From Clostridiales bacterium UBA4717 (GTDB lineage: Bacteria > Bacillota > Clostridia > Oscillospirales > CAG-272): a stretch of DNA of 11,640 nucleotides. Location of the stretch: positions 58,306 through 69,945 of the forward strand of contig DHJP01000172.1 in assembly GCA_002404395.1 (NCBI GenBank), in the 5' to 3' direction. The position numbers were made by a program, and so were the translations under genes. Every line of letters begins with the position of its first letter. Position 1 is the first letter of the stretch. Below the pieces are notes generated by a model, which had not been told where the DNA came from, did no database searches, and worked only from the letters and a program-made list of their open reading frames with translations. Shown one piece after another: positions 1-6,916 of this stretch.

Positions 1-1853
1 AGGCAGCTGCGTTTGAACTGCTGAGTGAAAAAGCGGCGATAGAAGATCACAAGCCACTTTTTTATTACCGCAGGCTCAAAATCAGCTTTGAAAGCCTTGC
101 AGGCAAGCGCAAATATCTTTTCCGGCTCAAAGCCGTATCTGACCGCATAGTAGAGGTAAAAATCGTGCAGCGCATACGGACCTACGATCTCTTCGGTCTG
201 CTGTGCGATCTGTCCGTTTTCGTCGGGCGGCAAAAGTTCGGGACTTATCGGGGTGTCGAGAATGTCCGAAAGCACCTCGCTGCTTTTATTGAAAACATCG
301 TACCTCATTATCGTGTCGATCATCCATCTCACGAGCGTTTTCGGCACACCGCAGTTGACACCGTACATACTCATATGATCGGCATTATAAGTGCACCAAC
401 CGAGCGCAAGCTCGCTCAGATCTCCCGTGCCGACTACAAATCCGCCGATCTTGCCCGCATAATCCATAAGCACTTGGGTGCGTTCGCGCGCCTGCGAATT
501 TTCAAATGTCAGATCGAACTTTTCGGGATCCTGACCTATGTCCGCAAAATGCTGTTCGACCGCCGCTTTTATCGGGATCTCGAGATAGGTTATCCCGAGG
601 CTTTCCATAAGCTTAAGCGAGTTATTGTAAGTGCGGTCGGTCGTTCCGAAGCAGGGCATCGTTATTCCGACCACATCTGTCAGACTCCTGCCGCAACGTC
701 TCGCGGCTTCGGTGCAGACAAGCAACGCAAGCGTGGAATCAAGACCGCCCGATACGCCTACCACCGGCTTCGCACCGGTGATCTCCATGCGCTTCTTAAG
801 CCCCATTACCTGCATTTCAAATATATCCATACAGCGCGCGGAACGATCGCTCTTGGAGTCAGGCACGAACGGCAGCTTCCTGACTTTATAATACTCAAGA
901 TCGCTGTCCGCAACGTAGTCCGCGGTAAGCTTCGGGAGCATTACCGTCCGTTTCCGGATCATACCCGCACAAAGCGCCGCGCTCTGAGCAAAGGTCTTGA
1001 GCTTCAAGCGGTCAACGCGCAGCTTTCCGAGATCAATATCCCCGAAAAGAATATAGTCATTATCAATGGTTTCGGTGTTTTCGGCAAGAATACGTCCGTT
1101 CTCGCAGATCATACTGTGACCCGAGAAGATCAGGTCGGTAGTGGACTCGCCCGAGCCTGCCGAAACATAGACGTATGCGCCGAGTTCGGAAGACGAGCAG
1201 GTGCTGACAAGCGAGCGTCTGTAGCTGCGCTTCGATATAGTCTCATTACTTGCCGAAAGGTTGATTATCACCTCTGCACCGGCAAGCGCAAGCAGGCTTC
1301 CGGGGGACACGGTTGCCCACAGATCTTCACAGATCTCCGCGCCGAAGCTGAAATCTCCGGCGTCAAATACTATCCCGCAGCCGAACGGCACGTCCTCATC
1401 CTGATACTCGGAAATGCCGAGTTCTGCCGCAGAAAGCTCCGAAAGCGAGGTCTCGGCTCCGGAAGAAAACCATCGGCGCTCGTAAAATTCATTGTAGGTA
1501 GGGATATACGTCTTAGGCACTATACCGCGCAATTTGCCGTTTGAGATCACGGCGGCGCAGTTGAAAAGCTTACCGTCCGCCGCAAGCGGAAGCCCGACGG
1601 CAATGATCCCATCTCTGCCGCGGCTGAACGAAATTATCTCCCTGAGTCCGCAAAGCGCGGCGTCAAGCAGAGTCTTCTGAAAGAACAGATCCGCACAGGT
1701 GTAGCCGGTAAGCGCCAGCTCGGGAAACACCGCCAGCCTTACATTTTTGTCAAAAGCGGCTTGCGCCTTCTTGATTATTCTTTCCGTATTCACCGTAACG
1801 TTTCCCACCGAAACGTCCGGCACTGCGGCGGCTACGCGCACAAAATCAAGCAT
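1..1853 (-). CDS. nadE: Glutamine-dependent NAD+ synthetase, 3' end cut by the window
   Basis: Catalyses the last step of NAD+ synthesis in the cytoplasm: deamido-NAD+ is adenylated with ATP and amidated with ammonia released from glutamine. The protein, read on the minus strand, has an N-terminal nitrilase-type glutaminase domain with a plausible Glu45, Lys114 and Cys175 triad (FPELALTGY, PKTYIP and EICEDLW), then an ATP-pyrophosphatase synthetase domain with the P-loop SGGLDS at residues 368-373 and a later GTGDLSELALGW stretch. About 617 residues are visible; the family is usually somewhat longer, so only a short C-terminus is missing. I chose the ATG at 1853 because GGAG lies six bases before it; an in-frame ATG at 1865 has no ribosome site of its own. 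It sits 228 bases downstream of ttcA and may have its own transcription start. Family assignment is firm. Confidence 0.96.
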   Translation of the reverse strand, partial: MLDFVRVAAAVPDVSVGNVTVNTERIIKKAQAAFDKNVRLAVFPELALTGYTCADLFFQKTLLDAALCGLREIISFSRGRDGIIAVGLPLAADGKLFNCAAVISNGKLRGIVPKTYIPTYNEFYERRWFSSGAETSLSELSAAELGISEYQDEDVPFGCGIVFDAGDFSFGAEICEDLWATVSPGSLLALAGAEVIINLSASNETISKRSYRRSLVSTCSSSELGAYVYVSAGSGESTTDLIFSGHSMICENGRILAENTETIDNDYILFGDIDLGKLRVDRLKLKTFAQSAALCAGMIRKRTVMLPKLTADYVADSDLEYYKVRKLPFVPDSKSDRSARCMDIFEMQVMGLKKRMEITGAKPVVGVSGGLDSTLALLVCTEAARRCGRSLTDVVGITMPCFGTTDRTYNNSLKLMESLGITYLEIPIKAAVEQHFADIGQDPEKFDLTFENSQARERTQVLMDYAGKIGGFVVGTGDLSELALGWCTYNADHMSMYGVNCGVPKTLVRWMIDTIMRYDVFNKSSEVLSDILDTPISPELLPPDENGQIAQQTEEIVGPYALHDFYLYYAVRYGFEPEKIFALACKAFKADFEPAVIKKWLVIFYRRFFTQQFKRSC

Positions 1854-1860
1854 TATAATC

Positions 1861-1883
1861 TCCATGCCGCCGTAGGCGGCTCA
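1861..1883 (-). promoter_or_regulatory. Hairpin plus Shine-Dalgarno element before nadE (copy A)
   Basis: On the minus strand this reads TGA, then a 15-base hairpin (GCCGCC, loop TAC, GGCGGC; six perfect pairs, 1866-1880), then ATGGA, which runs into the GGAG ribosome site of nadE. The layout matches the elements before tcdA, the araC-like gene and the GH99-like gene. The hairpin ends only two bases before GGAG, so it could modulate ribosome loading or protect the 5' end. A TATATT (1890-1895) just upstream could be a -10 box, but its -35 is weak. Confidence 0.6.
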
Positions 1884-1913
1884 AAAATAAATATAGTTTT
1901 TTTATCTAACAGC

Positions 1914-1966
1914 AAAAATCAGGGCGTGGAACCTGATGTCTCACTCAGCGGAGACCGCATTTTCAC
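1914..1966 (-). other. Possible 15-codon leader ORF coinciding with two tandem hairpins upstream of nadE
   Basis: A short frame starts at GTG (1966-1964), five bases after a GGAGG, and ends at TGA (1921-1919), giving VKMRSPLSETSGSTP. The same bases fold into two hairpins with no base between them: GTCTC/GAGAC with an 8-base loop (1938-1955) and ATCAGG/CCTGAT with an 8-base loop (1918-1937), the second followed by four further T's on the minus strand. The TGA stop falls inside the second hairpin. This could be a translated leader with a weak terminator ahead of nadE, a small structured RNA, or chance. I recognise no riboswitch family; loops and stems do not fit the ones I know. Confidence 0.25.
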
Positions 1967-1973
1967 GCTATCC

Positions 1974-1996
1974 TCCATGTCGGCACTGCCAATTCA
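1974..1996 (-). promoter_or_regulatory. Hairpin plus Shine-Dalgarno element before the 15-codon ORF (copy E)
   Basis: Reads TGA, a 15-base hairpin (ATTGGC, loop AGT, GCCGAC; five pairs including one wobble, outermost pair broken, 1979-1993), then ATGGAGG. The spacing of TGA, hairpin and AYGGA is identical to the copies before nadE, the araC-like gene and the GH99-like gene. It is the only copy not followed by a recognisable gene, so it may drive the small frame beginning at 1966 or be a relic. Confidence 0.4.
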
Positions 1997-2025
1997 AAAA
2001 ACGGTAATTTTCATGTTACAGGCGT

Positions 2026-2048
2026 AAAAATCGAAACTTCGCCGAAGT
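2026..2048 (-). terminator. Weak terminator candidate after ttcA
   Basis: About 34 bases past the ttcA stop the minus strand holds ACTTC-GGC-GAAGT followed by TTCG and five T's. The stem is only five pairs and the T-run is displaced by four bases, so read-through into nadE is likely. It is the best candidate for the end of the rlmI-tcdA-ttcA unit. Confidence 0.3.
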
Positions 2049-2081
2049 GATATGAAACTTTCACACGGAAGCGCATTTGTT

Positions 2082-2978
2082 TTATTCAGCTTCTGTCTGT
2101 CCGTGCGGGATCACTCCGCCGCCATTGTGCACGGCTTTCAATGCATACAGATCATTGAAAGAATAATCCTCTCCGCCGCTTTTACACCCGACCATGGTAT
2201 CAAGGCAGAGCGCATGAATACTGTTGAAAATGCTTTTTTCTATATCGGGATTGTTCTTTCTGAGCTGCCTTAGTAGCATTTTGATCTCGCGCCGCTTTGA
2301 TTCTCCCACACCGTCCCCGCTCGAATGATTCCGTTCGGTAAAGCGGCAGGCACATTCGATAAATTCAAGTCCGTTATAACGCTTCCACGCAATAATATCG
2401 TCCTCGTGTATGCAGTACAGCGGGCGTATCAGCTCCATGCCTTCAAAATTCGTACTGCGAAGCTTGGGCGGCATTGCCTGAAGCTGTGCGCCGTAGAACA
2501 TACCCATTACCGTAGTTTCCACCACATCGCTGAAATGATGCCCGAGCGCGATCTTGTTGCATCCGAGCTCACGCGCTTTGCTGTACAGATGTCCTCTGCG
2601 CATACGCGCGCAAAGGTAGCAGGGCGATTTTTCGGTGCGGTCGGCGACTCTGAAAATATCGGTCTCGAATACGGTTATCGGCACGTGCAAAAGCGCCGCA
2701 TTCGATTCGATCTTTTTTCGGTTCGCTTCATTATAGCCGGGGTCCATTACCAAAAACTCAAGCTCAAACGGCACCTCGCTGTGTAATTTAAGCTGCTGCA
2801 GCAGCTTTGCCATGAGCATGGAATCCTTGCCGCCCGATATGCAGACCGCAATTTTGTCTCCCTCGCTTATAAGCTCATAGCGCTTGACCGCGGCAATAAA
2901 CGGATTCCATATGGTCTTGCGGAATTTTTTGTTGATGCTTCGCTCAATAAGTTGGTATTCTTCAAGCTCTCTTTTCAT
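2082..2978 (-). CDS. ttcA: tRNA 2-thiocytidine(32) synthetase, TtcA type
   Basis: Likely thiolates cytidine 32 in the anticodon loop of certain tRNAs, using ATP to activate the base and an iron-sulfur cluster to handle sulfur supplied by a cysteine desulfurase. The 298-residue protein has the PP-loop SGGKDS at residues 48-53, a CxxC pair at Cys120/Cys123 inside a CYLCARMRRG motif, the GHHFSD and FYGAQLQAMPPKL stretches typical of TtcA, and Cys209/Cys211 as candidates for the third cluster ligand. Length fits the family. The ATG at 2978 is 19 bases after the tcdA stop with a weak AGG as ribosome site, so it is translated from the same message as tcdA and rlmI. The relative TilS is less likely because the CxxC and MPPKL motifs are TtcA marks. 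Confidence 0.9.
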   Translation of the reverse strand: MKRELEEYQLIERSINKKFRKTIWNPFIAAVKRYELISEGDKIAVCISGGKDSMLMAKLLQQLKLHSEVPFELEFLVMDPGYNEANRKKIESNAALLHVPITVFETDIFRVADRTEKSPCYLCARMRRGHLYSKARELGCNKIALGHHFSDVVETTVMGMFYGAQLQAMPPKLRSTNFEGMELIRPLYCIHEDDIIAWKRYNGLEFIECACRFTERNHSSGDGVGESKRREIKMLLRQLRKNNPDIEKSIFNSIHALCLDTMVGCKSGGEDYSFNDLYALKAVHNGGGVIPHGQTEAE

Positions 2979-2997
2979 TTAACCTAATACCCCGTCG

Positions 2998-3744
2998 TTA
3001 TGCTCCCGCACCGTTTCCGCGCACTCCCGTAAGCCCCTTTATTACCTCTCCCGCGATTATAAGTCCGACGACCGAGGGCACAAAGGAAATACTGCCGGGC
3101 AGGCTGCGGCGCACCGTGCGCTTATCGGCTTCCGACAGCTCGGTGTCGGCACGCGGGATAAGCGGAAGCTCTTTTGAATAAACCACCTTAAGCTTTTGTA
3201 TTTTTCGTTTGCGAAGCTCAACTCTCATGACCTTGGCAAGCGGGTCGACCGAGGTCTTGTATATATCCGAAACGCAGAACGCCGTCGGATCAAGCTTGTT
3301 GCCCGCGCCCATTGAGGAGATAAGCGGAGTATTGTCCTTGTCGGCATTCACCGCAAGCGCAATCTTGCCCGCTACCGTATCAATAGCGTCAACAATATAG
3401 TCATATTCGGAAAAATCGAATTCTCCCGCCGTTTCGGGAGTATAGAAGATCTTGTAAGTCCGCACCGCCGCGTCCGGATTTATATCGGCGATCCTTTCGG
3501 CGGCGACATCGACCTTGAATCTGCCGACCGAGCTGTGCGTCGCATATATCTGGCGATTGATATTTGAAAGACATACGGTGTCGTTATCTATCAGATCAAG
3601 CGCGCCCACGCCGCTTCTGGCAAGTGCTTCGGCGGCAAATCCGCCGACTCCGCCGACTCCGAATACGGCGACTCTTGACTTTGAAAGCGTTTCGATCGCT
3701 TCCTTGCCGAGCAAAAGTTCTGTTCTTGAAAACTGTTCGGACAT
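2998..3744 (-). CDS. tcdA: tRNA threonylcarbamoyladenosine dehydratase, TcdA/CsdL type
   Basis: An E1-like adenylating enzyme that dehydrates t6A at position 37 of tRNA to its cyclic form with ATP. The 248-residue protein has the nucleotide-binding GVGGVG at residues 29-34, acidic residues D53/D55, the N61-x-N63-R64-Q65 signature, and the C-terminal stretch SMGAGNKLDPTAF followed by a basic KVMRVELRKRKIQKLKVVYS segment, which separates TcdA from ThiF and MoeB. I placed the start at ATG 3744, eight bases after GGAG, instead of a frame start at 3780 that would lie upstream of the ribosome site. It is 45 bases downstream of rlmI and 19 upstream of ttcA, so the three form one unit of RNA modification genes. 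No cysteine desulfurase partner is in view. Confidence 0.93.
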   Translation of the reverse strand: MSEQFSRTELLLGKEAIETLSKSRVAVFGVGGVGGFAAEALARSGVGALDLIDNDTVCLSNINRQIYATHSSVGRFKVDVAAERIADINPDAAVRTYKIFYTPETAGEFDFSEYDYIVDAIDTVAGKIALAVNADKDNTPLISSMGAGNKLDPTAFCVSDIYKTSVDPLAKVMRVELRKRKIQKLKVVYSKELPLIPRADTELSEADKRTVRRSLPGSISFVPSVVGLIIAGEVIKGLTGVRGNGAGA

Positions 3745-3750
3745 ATTCAC

Positions 3751-3773
3751 TCCGTGCCGCTCACTGCGGCTTT
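3751..3773 (-). promoter_or_regulatory. Hairpin plus Shine-Dalgarno element before tcdA (copy D)
   Basis: In the 45-base gap between rlmI and tcdA the minus strand reads AAA, a 15-base hairpin (GCCGC, loop AGTGA, GCGGC, 3756-3770), then ACGGAG and the tcdA start. Hairpin length and its two-base distance to GGA equal those of the other copies, though the leading TGA is AAA here and the loop is five bases. Being inside an operon, it cannot be explained as a promoter part. Confidence 0.5.
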
Positions 3774-3789
3774 TATACAAATTTTATAA

Positions 3790-5010
3790 TCAGACGACTT
3801 GGAAAATATAGAATTTAAGGTATTCGGTCTCAGGCACGTTCCAGAGTATCGGATGATCGGGCGACTGTTTGCGCGCCTCTATCTGGCGGAGCGTGACCGC
3901 CGCATCCTGTGCCGCATCATGCAACATACGGCAGAACATTCCCTCTTTCATAAAGTGGGAGCAGGAACAGGTTGCAAGATATCCGCCGCGCGGCAAAAGC
4001 TTCATCGCTTTCATGTTGATCTCTTTGTATCCCCGCTCCGCCGAAGCCACGGTCGATGAACTTTTGGTAAACGCCGGCGGATCAAGGATTATCATATCAA
4101 AGTCACGCGCTTTGCCGTTATACAGCTTGGTCAGATGATCAAACACATCCGCGCAAACGAAATCCATTCTGTCCTCAAGCCCGTTAAGCGCCGCATTGTG
4201 TTTGGCAAGTGCAAGCGCATCCTCGGAAATATCGACCGCACAGACGTGCTGCGCGCCGGCAAGCGCCGCATTCAGCGCAAACGATCCCGTGTGGGTAAAG
4301 CAGTCAAGCACACGCTTGCCGCGCGCAAGTCTTGCCACTGCCTGACGGTTGTATTTCTGATCGAGGAAAAATCCGGTTTTCTGACCGTTTATGTAATCGA
4401 CTTCATATTTGACGCCGTTTTCGCACATTATAAGCTTGCCGCCGTCGTCAAACCCCTCTGCCCTGCAGTAATAGTCGGTATACATCTTCATGCCCTCAAG
4501 CTCGCGCAGTGCAACGTCGTTGCGCTCATACACCGCGTCAATCCTCACGCCGTACTCTCCGAGCACTTTGAGCAGCGCCTTTACGATCGTCGGTTTGATC
4601 CGTTCACAGCCGAGCGACATGACCTGCATCACAAGTACATTTCCGAACCGGTCGACCGTAAGTCCCGGAAACAGATCCGCCTCTCCGAATATCAGACGGC
4701 AGTTATCGAAATCCCCGCTCATTACCGTCAGACGGTATTCGATCGCATAACGGACTCTGCGCTCATAAAACAGCTCATCAAAACGGTCGTTCGGATTTTT
4801 TGATATGACCCTGACTCTGATCTTTGAGTTGTCGTTTATATATCCGCTCCCGAGGTAGCGTGCCTTTTTGGAGTAAACGTCTACGATATCTCCGTTTTCA
4901 TATTCGCCCGAAACGGCGGTAACTTCATCGGCAAAAACCCACGGGTGCCCTCCTTTGAGTGCTCTCTCGGCTTTTTCGGTGACCGACACCTTTGTATATT
5001 CTCTTGACAC
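3790..5010 (-). CDS. rlmI: Class I SAM-dependent rRNA methyltransferase, RlmI-like (23S rRNA 5-methylcytosine)
   Basis: Probably methylates C5 of a cytosine in 23S rRNA (C1962 in E. coli for RlmI). The 406 residues start with a PUA RNA-binding domain (about 1-80, with the GHPWVF motif at 21-26), then an EEHEE-type region, then a Rossmann methyltransferase domain with the SAM-binding stretch VLDCFTHTGSF at 234-244, an acidic D260, the DPP motif at 310-312 and a CSCSH segment at 348-352 that should hold the catalytic cysteine. Length matches the family. The start is GTG at 5010 with AAGGGG about ten bases before it. It opens the minus-strand unit that continues with tcdA and ttcA. The exact target base cannot be told from sequence, as relatives modify other sites. 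Confidence 0.88.
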   Translation of the reverse strand: MSREYTKVSVTEKAERALKGGHPWVFADEVTAVSGEYENGDIVDVYSKKARYLGSGYINDNSKIRVRVISKNPNDRFDELFYERRVRYAIEYRLTVMSGDFDNCRLIFGEADLFPGLTVDRFGNVLVMQVMSLGCERIKPTIVKALLKVLGEYGVRIDAVYERNDVALRELEGMKMYTDYYCRAEGFDDGGKLIMCENGVKYEVDYINGQKTGFFLDQKYNRQAVARLARGKRVLDCFTHTGSFALNAALAGAQHVCAVDISEDALALAKHNAALNGLEDRMDFVCADVFDHLTKLYNGKARDFDMIILDPPAFTKSSSTVASAERGYKEINMKAMKLLPRGGYLATCSCSHFMKEGMFCRMLHDAAQDAAVTLRQIEARKQSPDHPILWNVPETEYLKFYIFQVV

Positions 5011-5043
5011 TTTAACAAAACCCCTTCATAAACTGCTTTATCA

Positions 5044-5072
5044 AGTATACCACATAAAACGGCGACATTCAA
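5044..5072 (-). promoter_or_regulatory. Sigma-A type promoter for rlmI-tcdA-ttcA
   Basis: On the minus strand TTGAAT (-35) and TATACT (-10) are separated by 17 bases, putting the start of transcription near 5037 and leaving a leader of about 27 bases before the GTG of rlmI. A further TATAAT on this strand (5143-5148) lacks a convincing -35. The divergent araC-like promoter is about 100 bases away, so the 261-base gap is shared regulatory space. Confidence 0.65.
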
Positions 5073-5167
5073 CAGTTGCGTTCGCTTTTTTCACATTTTT
5101 TTGCCGCAAAGCGACACTATGCATTTTTCAAAGAAATATACAATTATAGCAAAAAAGACTGCAATTC

Positions 5168-5196
5168 TTGACTTTGAGTGCAAAATATGGTATTCT
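5168..5196 (+). promoter_or_regulatory. Sigma-A type promoter for the araC-like/crp-like operon
   Basis: TTGACT and TATTCT are separated by 17 bases, predicting transcription from about 5203 and a 5' leader near 69 bases that carries the structured ribosome element at 5242-5264. Confidence 0.65.
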
Positions 5197-5241
5197 TTTT
5201 TTGAAGACAAGCGATAATATTTTTCGGAACCTGTAAAAATA

Positions 5242-5264
5242 TGAGTCGGCTTCGCCGATACGGA
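5242..5264 (+). promoter_or_regulatory. Hairpin plus Shine-Dalgarno element before the araC-like gene (copy C)
   Basis: Reads TGA, a 15-base hairpin (GTCGGC, loop TTC, GCCGAT; six pairs with one G-T wobble, 5245-5259), then ACGGA and, seven bases on, the ATG at 5272. Compared with copies A and B the arm sequences have changed while pairing is kept, which argues that the fold matters. The ribosome site itself (GGAT) is weak, so the hairpin may matter more here. Confidence 0.55.
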
Positions 5265-5271
5265 TTATATC

Positions 5272-6135
5272 ATGTCGGAAGAATTATTCAGAGTCTGGCA
5301 CAGCGTCTGTGAGCAGGAAGACTTTTCTCCGCACGGGGACTTCGCCGCTGTACACGGTCACAATATGCATGAACTGATTCTGGTCAAAAGCGGTGTGCTC
5401 AATGTCAAGATAAATGAAAAAGAGTACGTTGTTCCGCCGAAAAGTCTCGTAATAATGAGCAATATCGAAATGCATCTTTTGACGCCTATCGAATTTCCCT
5501 ATGAAAGGTACGGACTTCAGGTGTCTATACCCGCAATGAAAAAAATCCCTCTCAACATCAGCTACTTTTCCATTCTCGCCAATCACCCGCCGCACTTCAA
5601 CAATGTTTTCGATCTGAGCAGCTGCTTTGAAGAGTTTGAAACGCTCTTTAAAGGGATGGAAGCCGAATGCGACTCATCGGTCTGTGCACGTCCCTCCCGT
5701 ATGCTTGACGAATACTCAAACGACATAATGCGCTTCAAGATTTCCGAGCTTTTGCTCATGTTAAAGCGAAAATTTCCGGAAAGATTCACTCAGCACAAAA
5801 ACAAAAGCGACTGCACGATACTCCAGATACAGCAATACATTGATTCCAATTTTGCAAAGGACATAAGCATAAATGAGCTTGCAAAGGAAGCATTTATCAG
5901 CCACACCTCGTTTATAAATGCGTTCAAGAAGATCACCGGATATTCGCCGAAGCATTACTTGCTTATGTGCAGACTTGCGGAAGCAAAATCATTACTCAGC
6001 TCGTCCTCTCTTACCATAAGCGATATCGCGTTCAAGATCGGCTTCAAGGATTCAAACAGCTTCATCAGATTCTTCAGGCAGGAGTTAGGACTGACCCCGG
6101 GAGAATATCGCAAAATAAATTATGATATTAGCTGA
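5272..6135 (+). CDS. AraC-family transcriptional regulator
   Basis: A one-component cytoplasmic regulator. The 287 residues show an N-terminal cupin-like ligand pocket (about 15-75; HGHNMHELILVKSG is the typical His-rich strand start), a linker with helices, and a C-terminal double helix-turn-helix of the AraC type (about 185-283), including ISINELAKEAFIS and the second-helix signature IAFKIGFKDSNSFIRFFRQ ending in GLTPGEYRK. Such proteins usually sense sugars or related small molecules and activate nearby genes, but the ligand cannot be read here. It is the first gene of a two-regulator operon, overlaps the next gene by 14 bases and is divergent from rlmI. The convergent GH99-like operon is a possible target, on proximity only. 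Confidence 0.93.
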   Translation: MSEELFRVWHSVCEQEDFSPHGDFAAVHGHNMHELILVKSGVLNVKINEKEYVVPPKSLVIMSNIEMHLLTPIEFPYERYGLQVSIPAMKKIPLNISYFSILANHPPHFNNVFDLSSCFEEFETLFKGMEAECDSSVCARPSRMLDEYSNDIMRFKISELLLMLKRKFPERFTQHKNKSDCTILQIQQYIDSNFAKDISINELAKEAFISHTSFINAFKKITGYSPKHYLLMCRLAEAKSLLSSSSLTISDIAFKIGFKDSNSFIRFFRQELGLTPGEYRKINYDIS

Positions 6136-6802
6136 AAACGAACTTCAGATCATAAAAAAGAACCGTCTGTTTTCAGGGCTTGACAACGATGCGCTTGAAC
6201 GCACTCTGGAGTTTTTCAAAGCTTCGGGTGAAGATTACAAAAAGGGGACCCTGCTCAAACGAAGCGGTGAAATGCCGGGTCATTTCGGACTTGTGATCGA
6301 CGGTATAGTTCGCATCGATACCGTAAGCCTTGACGGCAGGCAAATGATAATGGCAAGCGTGTCGTCGGGCGGTACTTTCGGAGAATCGCTCGATTTTCTG
6401 CAACGCAGTGCCGAAATATTCATAACTGCTTCAAGCGACGTCCGTATTCTTTGGCTGAGCACCGAGAAACTGCGCAAAGCCACCGCGCTTACCGCCGACG
6501 AGTTCGGCATCGCACAGCGTTTCATCGCAATACTTGCCGAGCGCGCGCTTTCAATGAACGACCGCATACAGATATTATCAAAAGCGACCATACGCGATAA
6601 AGTGCTCGCCTTTCTTTCGGACTGCGTGAGGAAAAACGGCAAGCGGCACTTTACGATCGACTTCGACCGTGCGGAGCTGGCGGCGTATTTGGGGTGCGAC
6701 CGTTCTGCGCTCTCCCGAGAACTTGCAAAACTGAGGGACGAGGGCATAATTACATATAAAAAGAACGAATTTACGGTAAAAGCCTATTACCCTCAGAATT
6801 AA
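6122..6802 (+). CDS. Crp/Fnr-family transcriptional regulator
   Basis: Predicted dimeric DNA-binding protein of 226 residues: a cyclic-nucleotide-binding-like beta barrel (about 17-118, with DGIVRI and GGTFGES), a long dimer helix (about 122-152) and a winged helix-turn-helix (about 182-216). The recognition helix CDRSALSRELAKL keeps the two arginines that align with Crp Arg180 and Arg185, but the residue aligned with Crp Glu181 is Ser195. The FNR-type N-terminal cysteine cluster is absent (cysteines only at 168 and 192), and the Arg that binds the cAMP phosphate is not evident, so the signal is unknown. Its ATG lies inside the end of the AraC-family gene with no good ribosome site close by, implying translational coupling. 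A matching dyad lies at 9368-9385, though that link is inference. Confidence 0.9.
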   Translation: MILAENELQIIKKNRLFSGLDNDALERTLEFFKASGEDYKKGTLLKRSGEMPGHFGLVIDGIVRIDTVSLDGRQMIMASVSSGGTFGESLDFLQRSAEIFITASSDVRILWLSTEKLRKATALTADEFGIAQRFIAILAERALSMNDRIQILSKATIRDKVLAFLSDCVRKNGKRHFTIDFDRAELAAYLGCDRSALSRELAKLRDEGIITYKKNEFTVKAYYPQN

Positions 6803-6839
6803 ATGCGCTGTAAAAAGTCAATGCTTTCAAACGGCAAAA

Positions 6840-6858
6840 CGGCGGCGCTTTGCCGCCG
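6840..6858. repeat. GC-only hairpin in the convergent intergenic region
   Basis: CGGCGGC and GCCGCCG pair perfectly across a five-base loop about 37 bases after the crp-like stop. No T-run follows on either strand, so it is not a standard terminator; it may stabilise a 3' end. On the plus strand it is followed by GGAG and an ATG, but that frame closes after five codons. Confidence 0.4.
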
Positions 6859-6867
6859 GAGTCAATG

Positions 6868-6916
6868 TCAAAGCGGTGTTAAAAAACTCAAGATGAGTTT
6901 TTTAACACCGCTTTGA
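6868..6916. terminator. Bidirectional terminator, 23-bp perfect inverted repeat
   Basis: Two 23-base arms (6868-6890 and 6894-6916) pair without a mismatch around an AGA loop. The outer part is GC-richer (AGCGGTG) and the inner part carries A6 on the left and T6 on the right, so a shorter ACTCA/TGAGT hairpin followed by T6 also forms on either strand. It sits between the convergent crp-like gene and the zinc-ribbon gene, touching the latter's stop codon, and most likely ends both transcripts. Confidence 0.7.

Noticed and set aside
165-1544. Long plus-strand frame of 459 codons
   Set aside because: It lies antisense to nadE, whose catalytic motifs are intact on the minus strand; the product has no recognisable domain and the frame reflects codon bias of the real gene.
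1918-1937. Plus-strand AGGGCGTGGAACC resembling the T-box AGGGTGGNACC
   Set aside because: It has an extra base against the consensus, no specifier stem, and no plus-strand gene downstream; it is the complement of a simple hairpin.
4135-4803. Plus-strand frame of 222 codons
   Set aside because: Antisense to rlmI, whose SAM-binding and DPP motifs are clear; no ribosome site or family similarity.
4881-5072. 63-codon minus-strand frame over the rlmI start
   Set aside because: Overlaps the rlmI start and promoter in another frame, with no recognisable product.
5101-5117. GCCGC/GCGAC stem beside a T-run between rlmI and the araC-like gene
   Set aside because: The T-run is on the wrong side for termination on either strand and the stem has only five pairs with a wobble.
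6840-6867. Hairpin followed by GGAG and ATG on the plus strand, as another copy of the structured ribosome element
   Set aside because: The hairpin length and spacing to GGA differ from the five copies and the frame stops after five codons.
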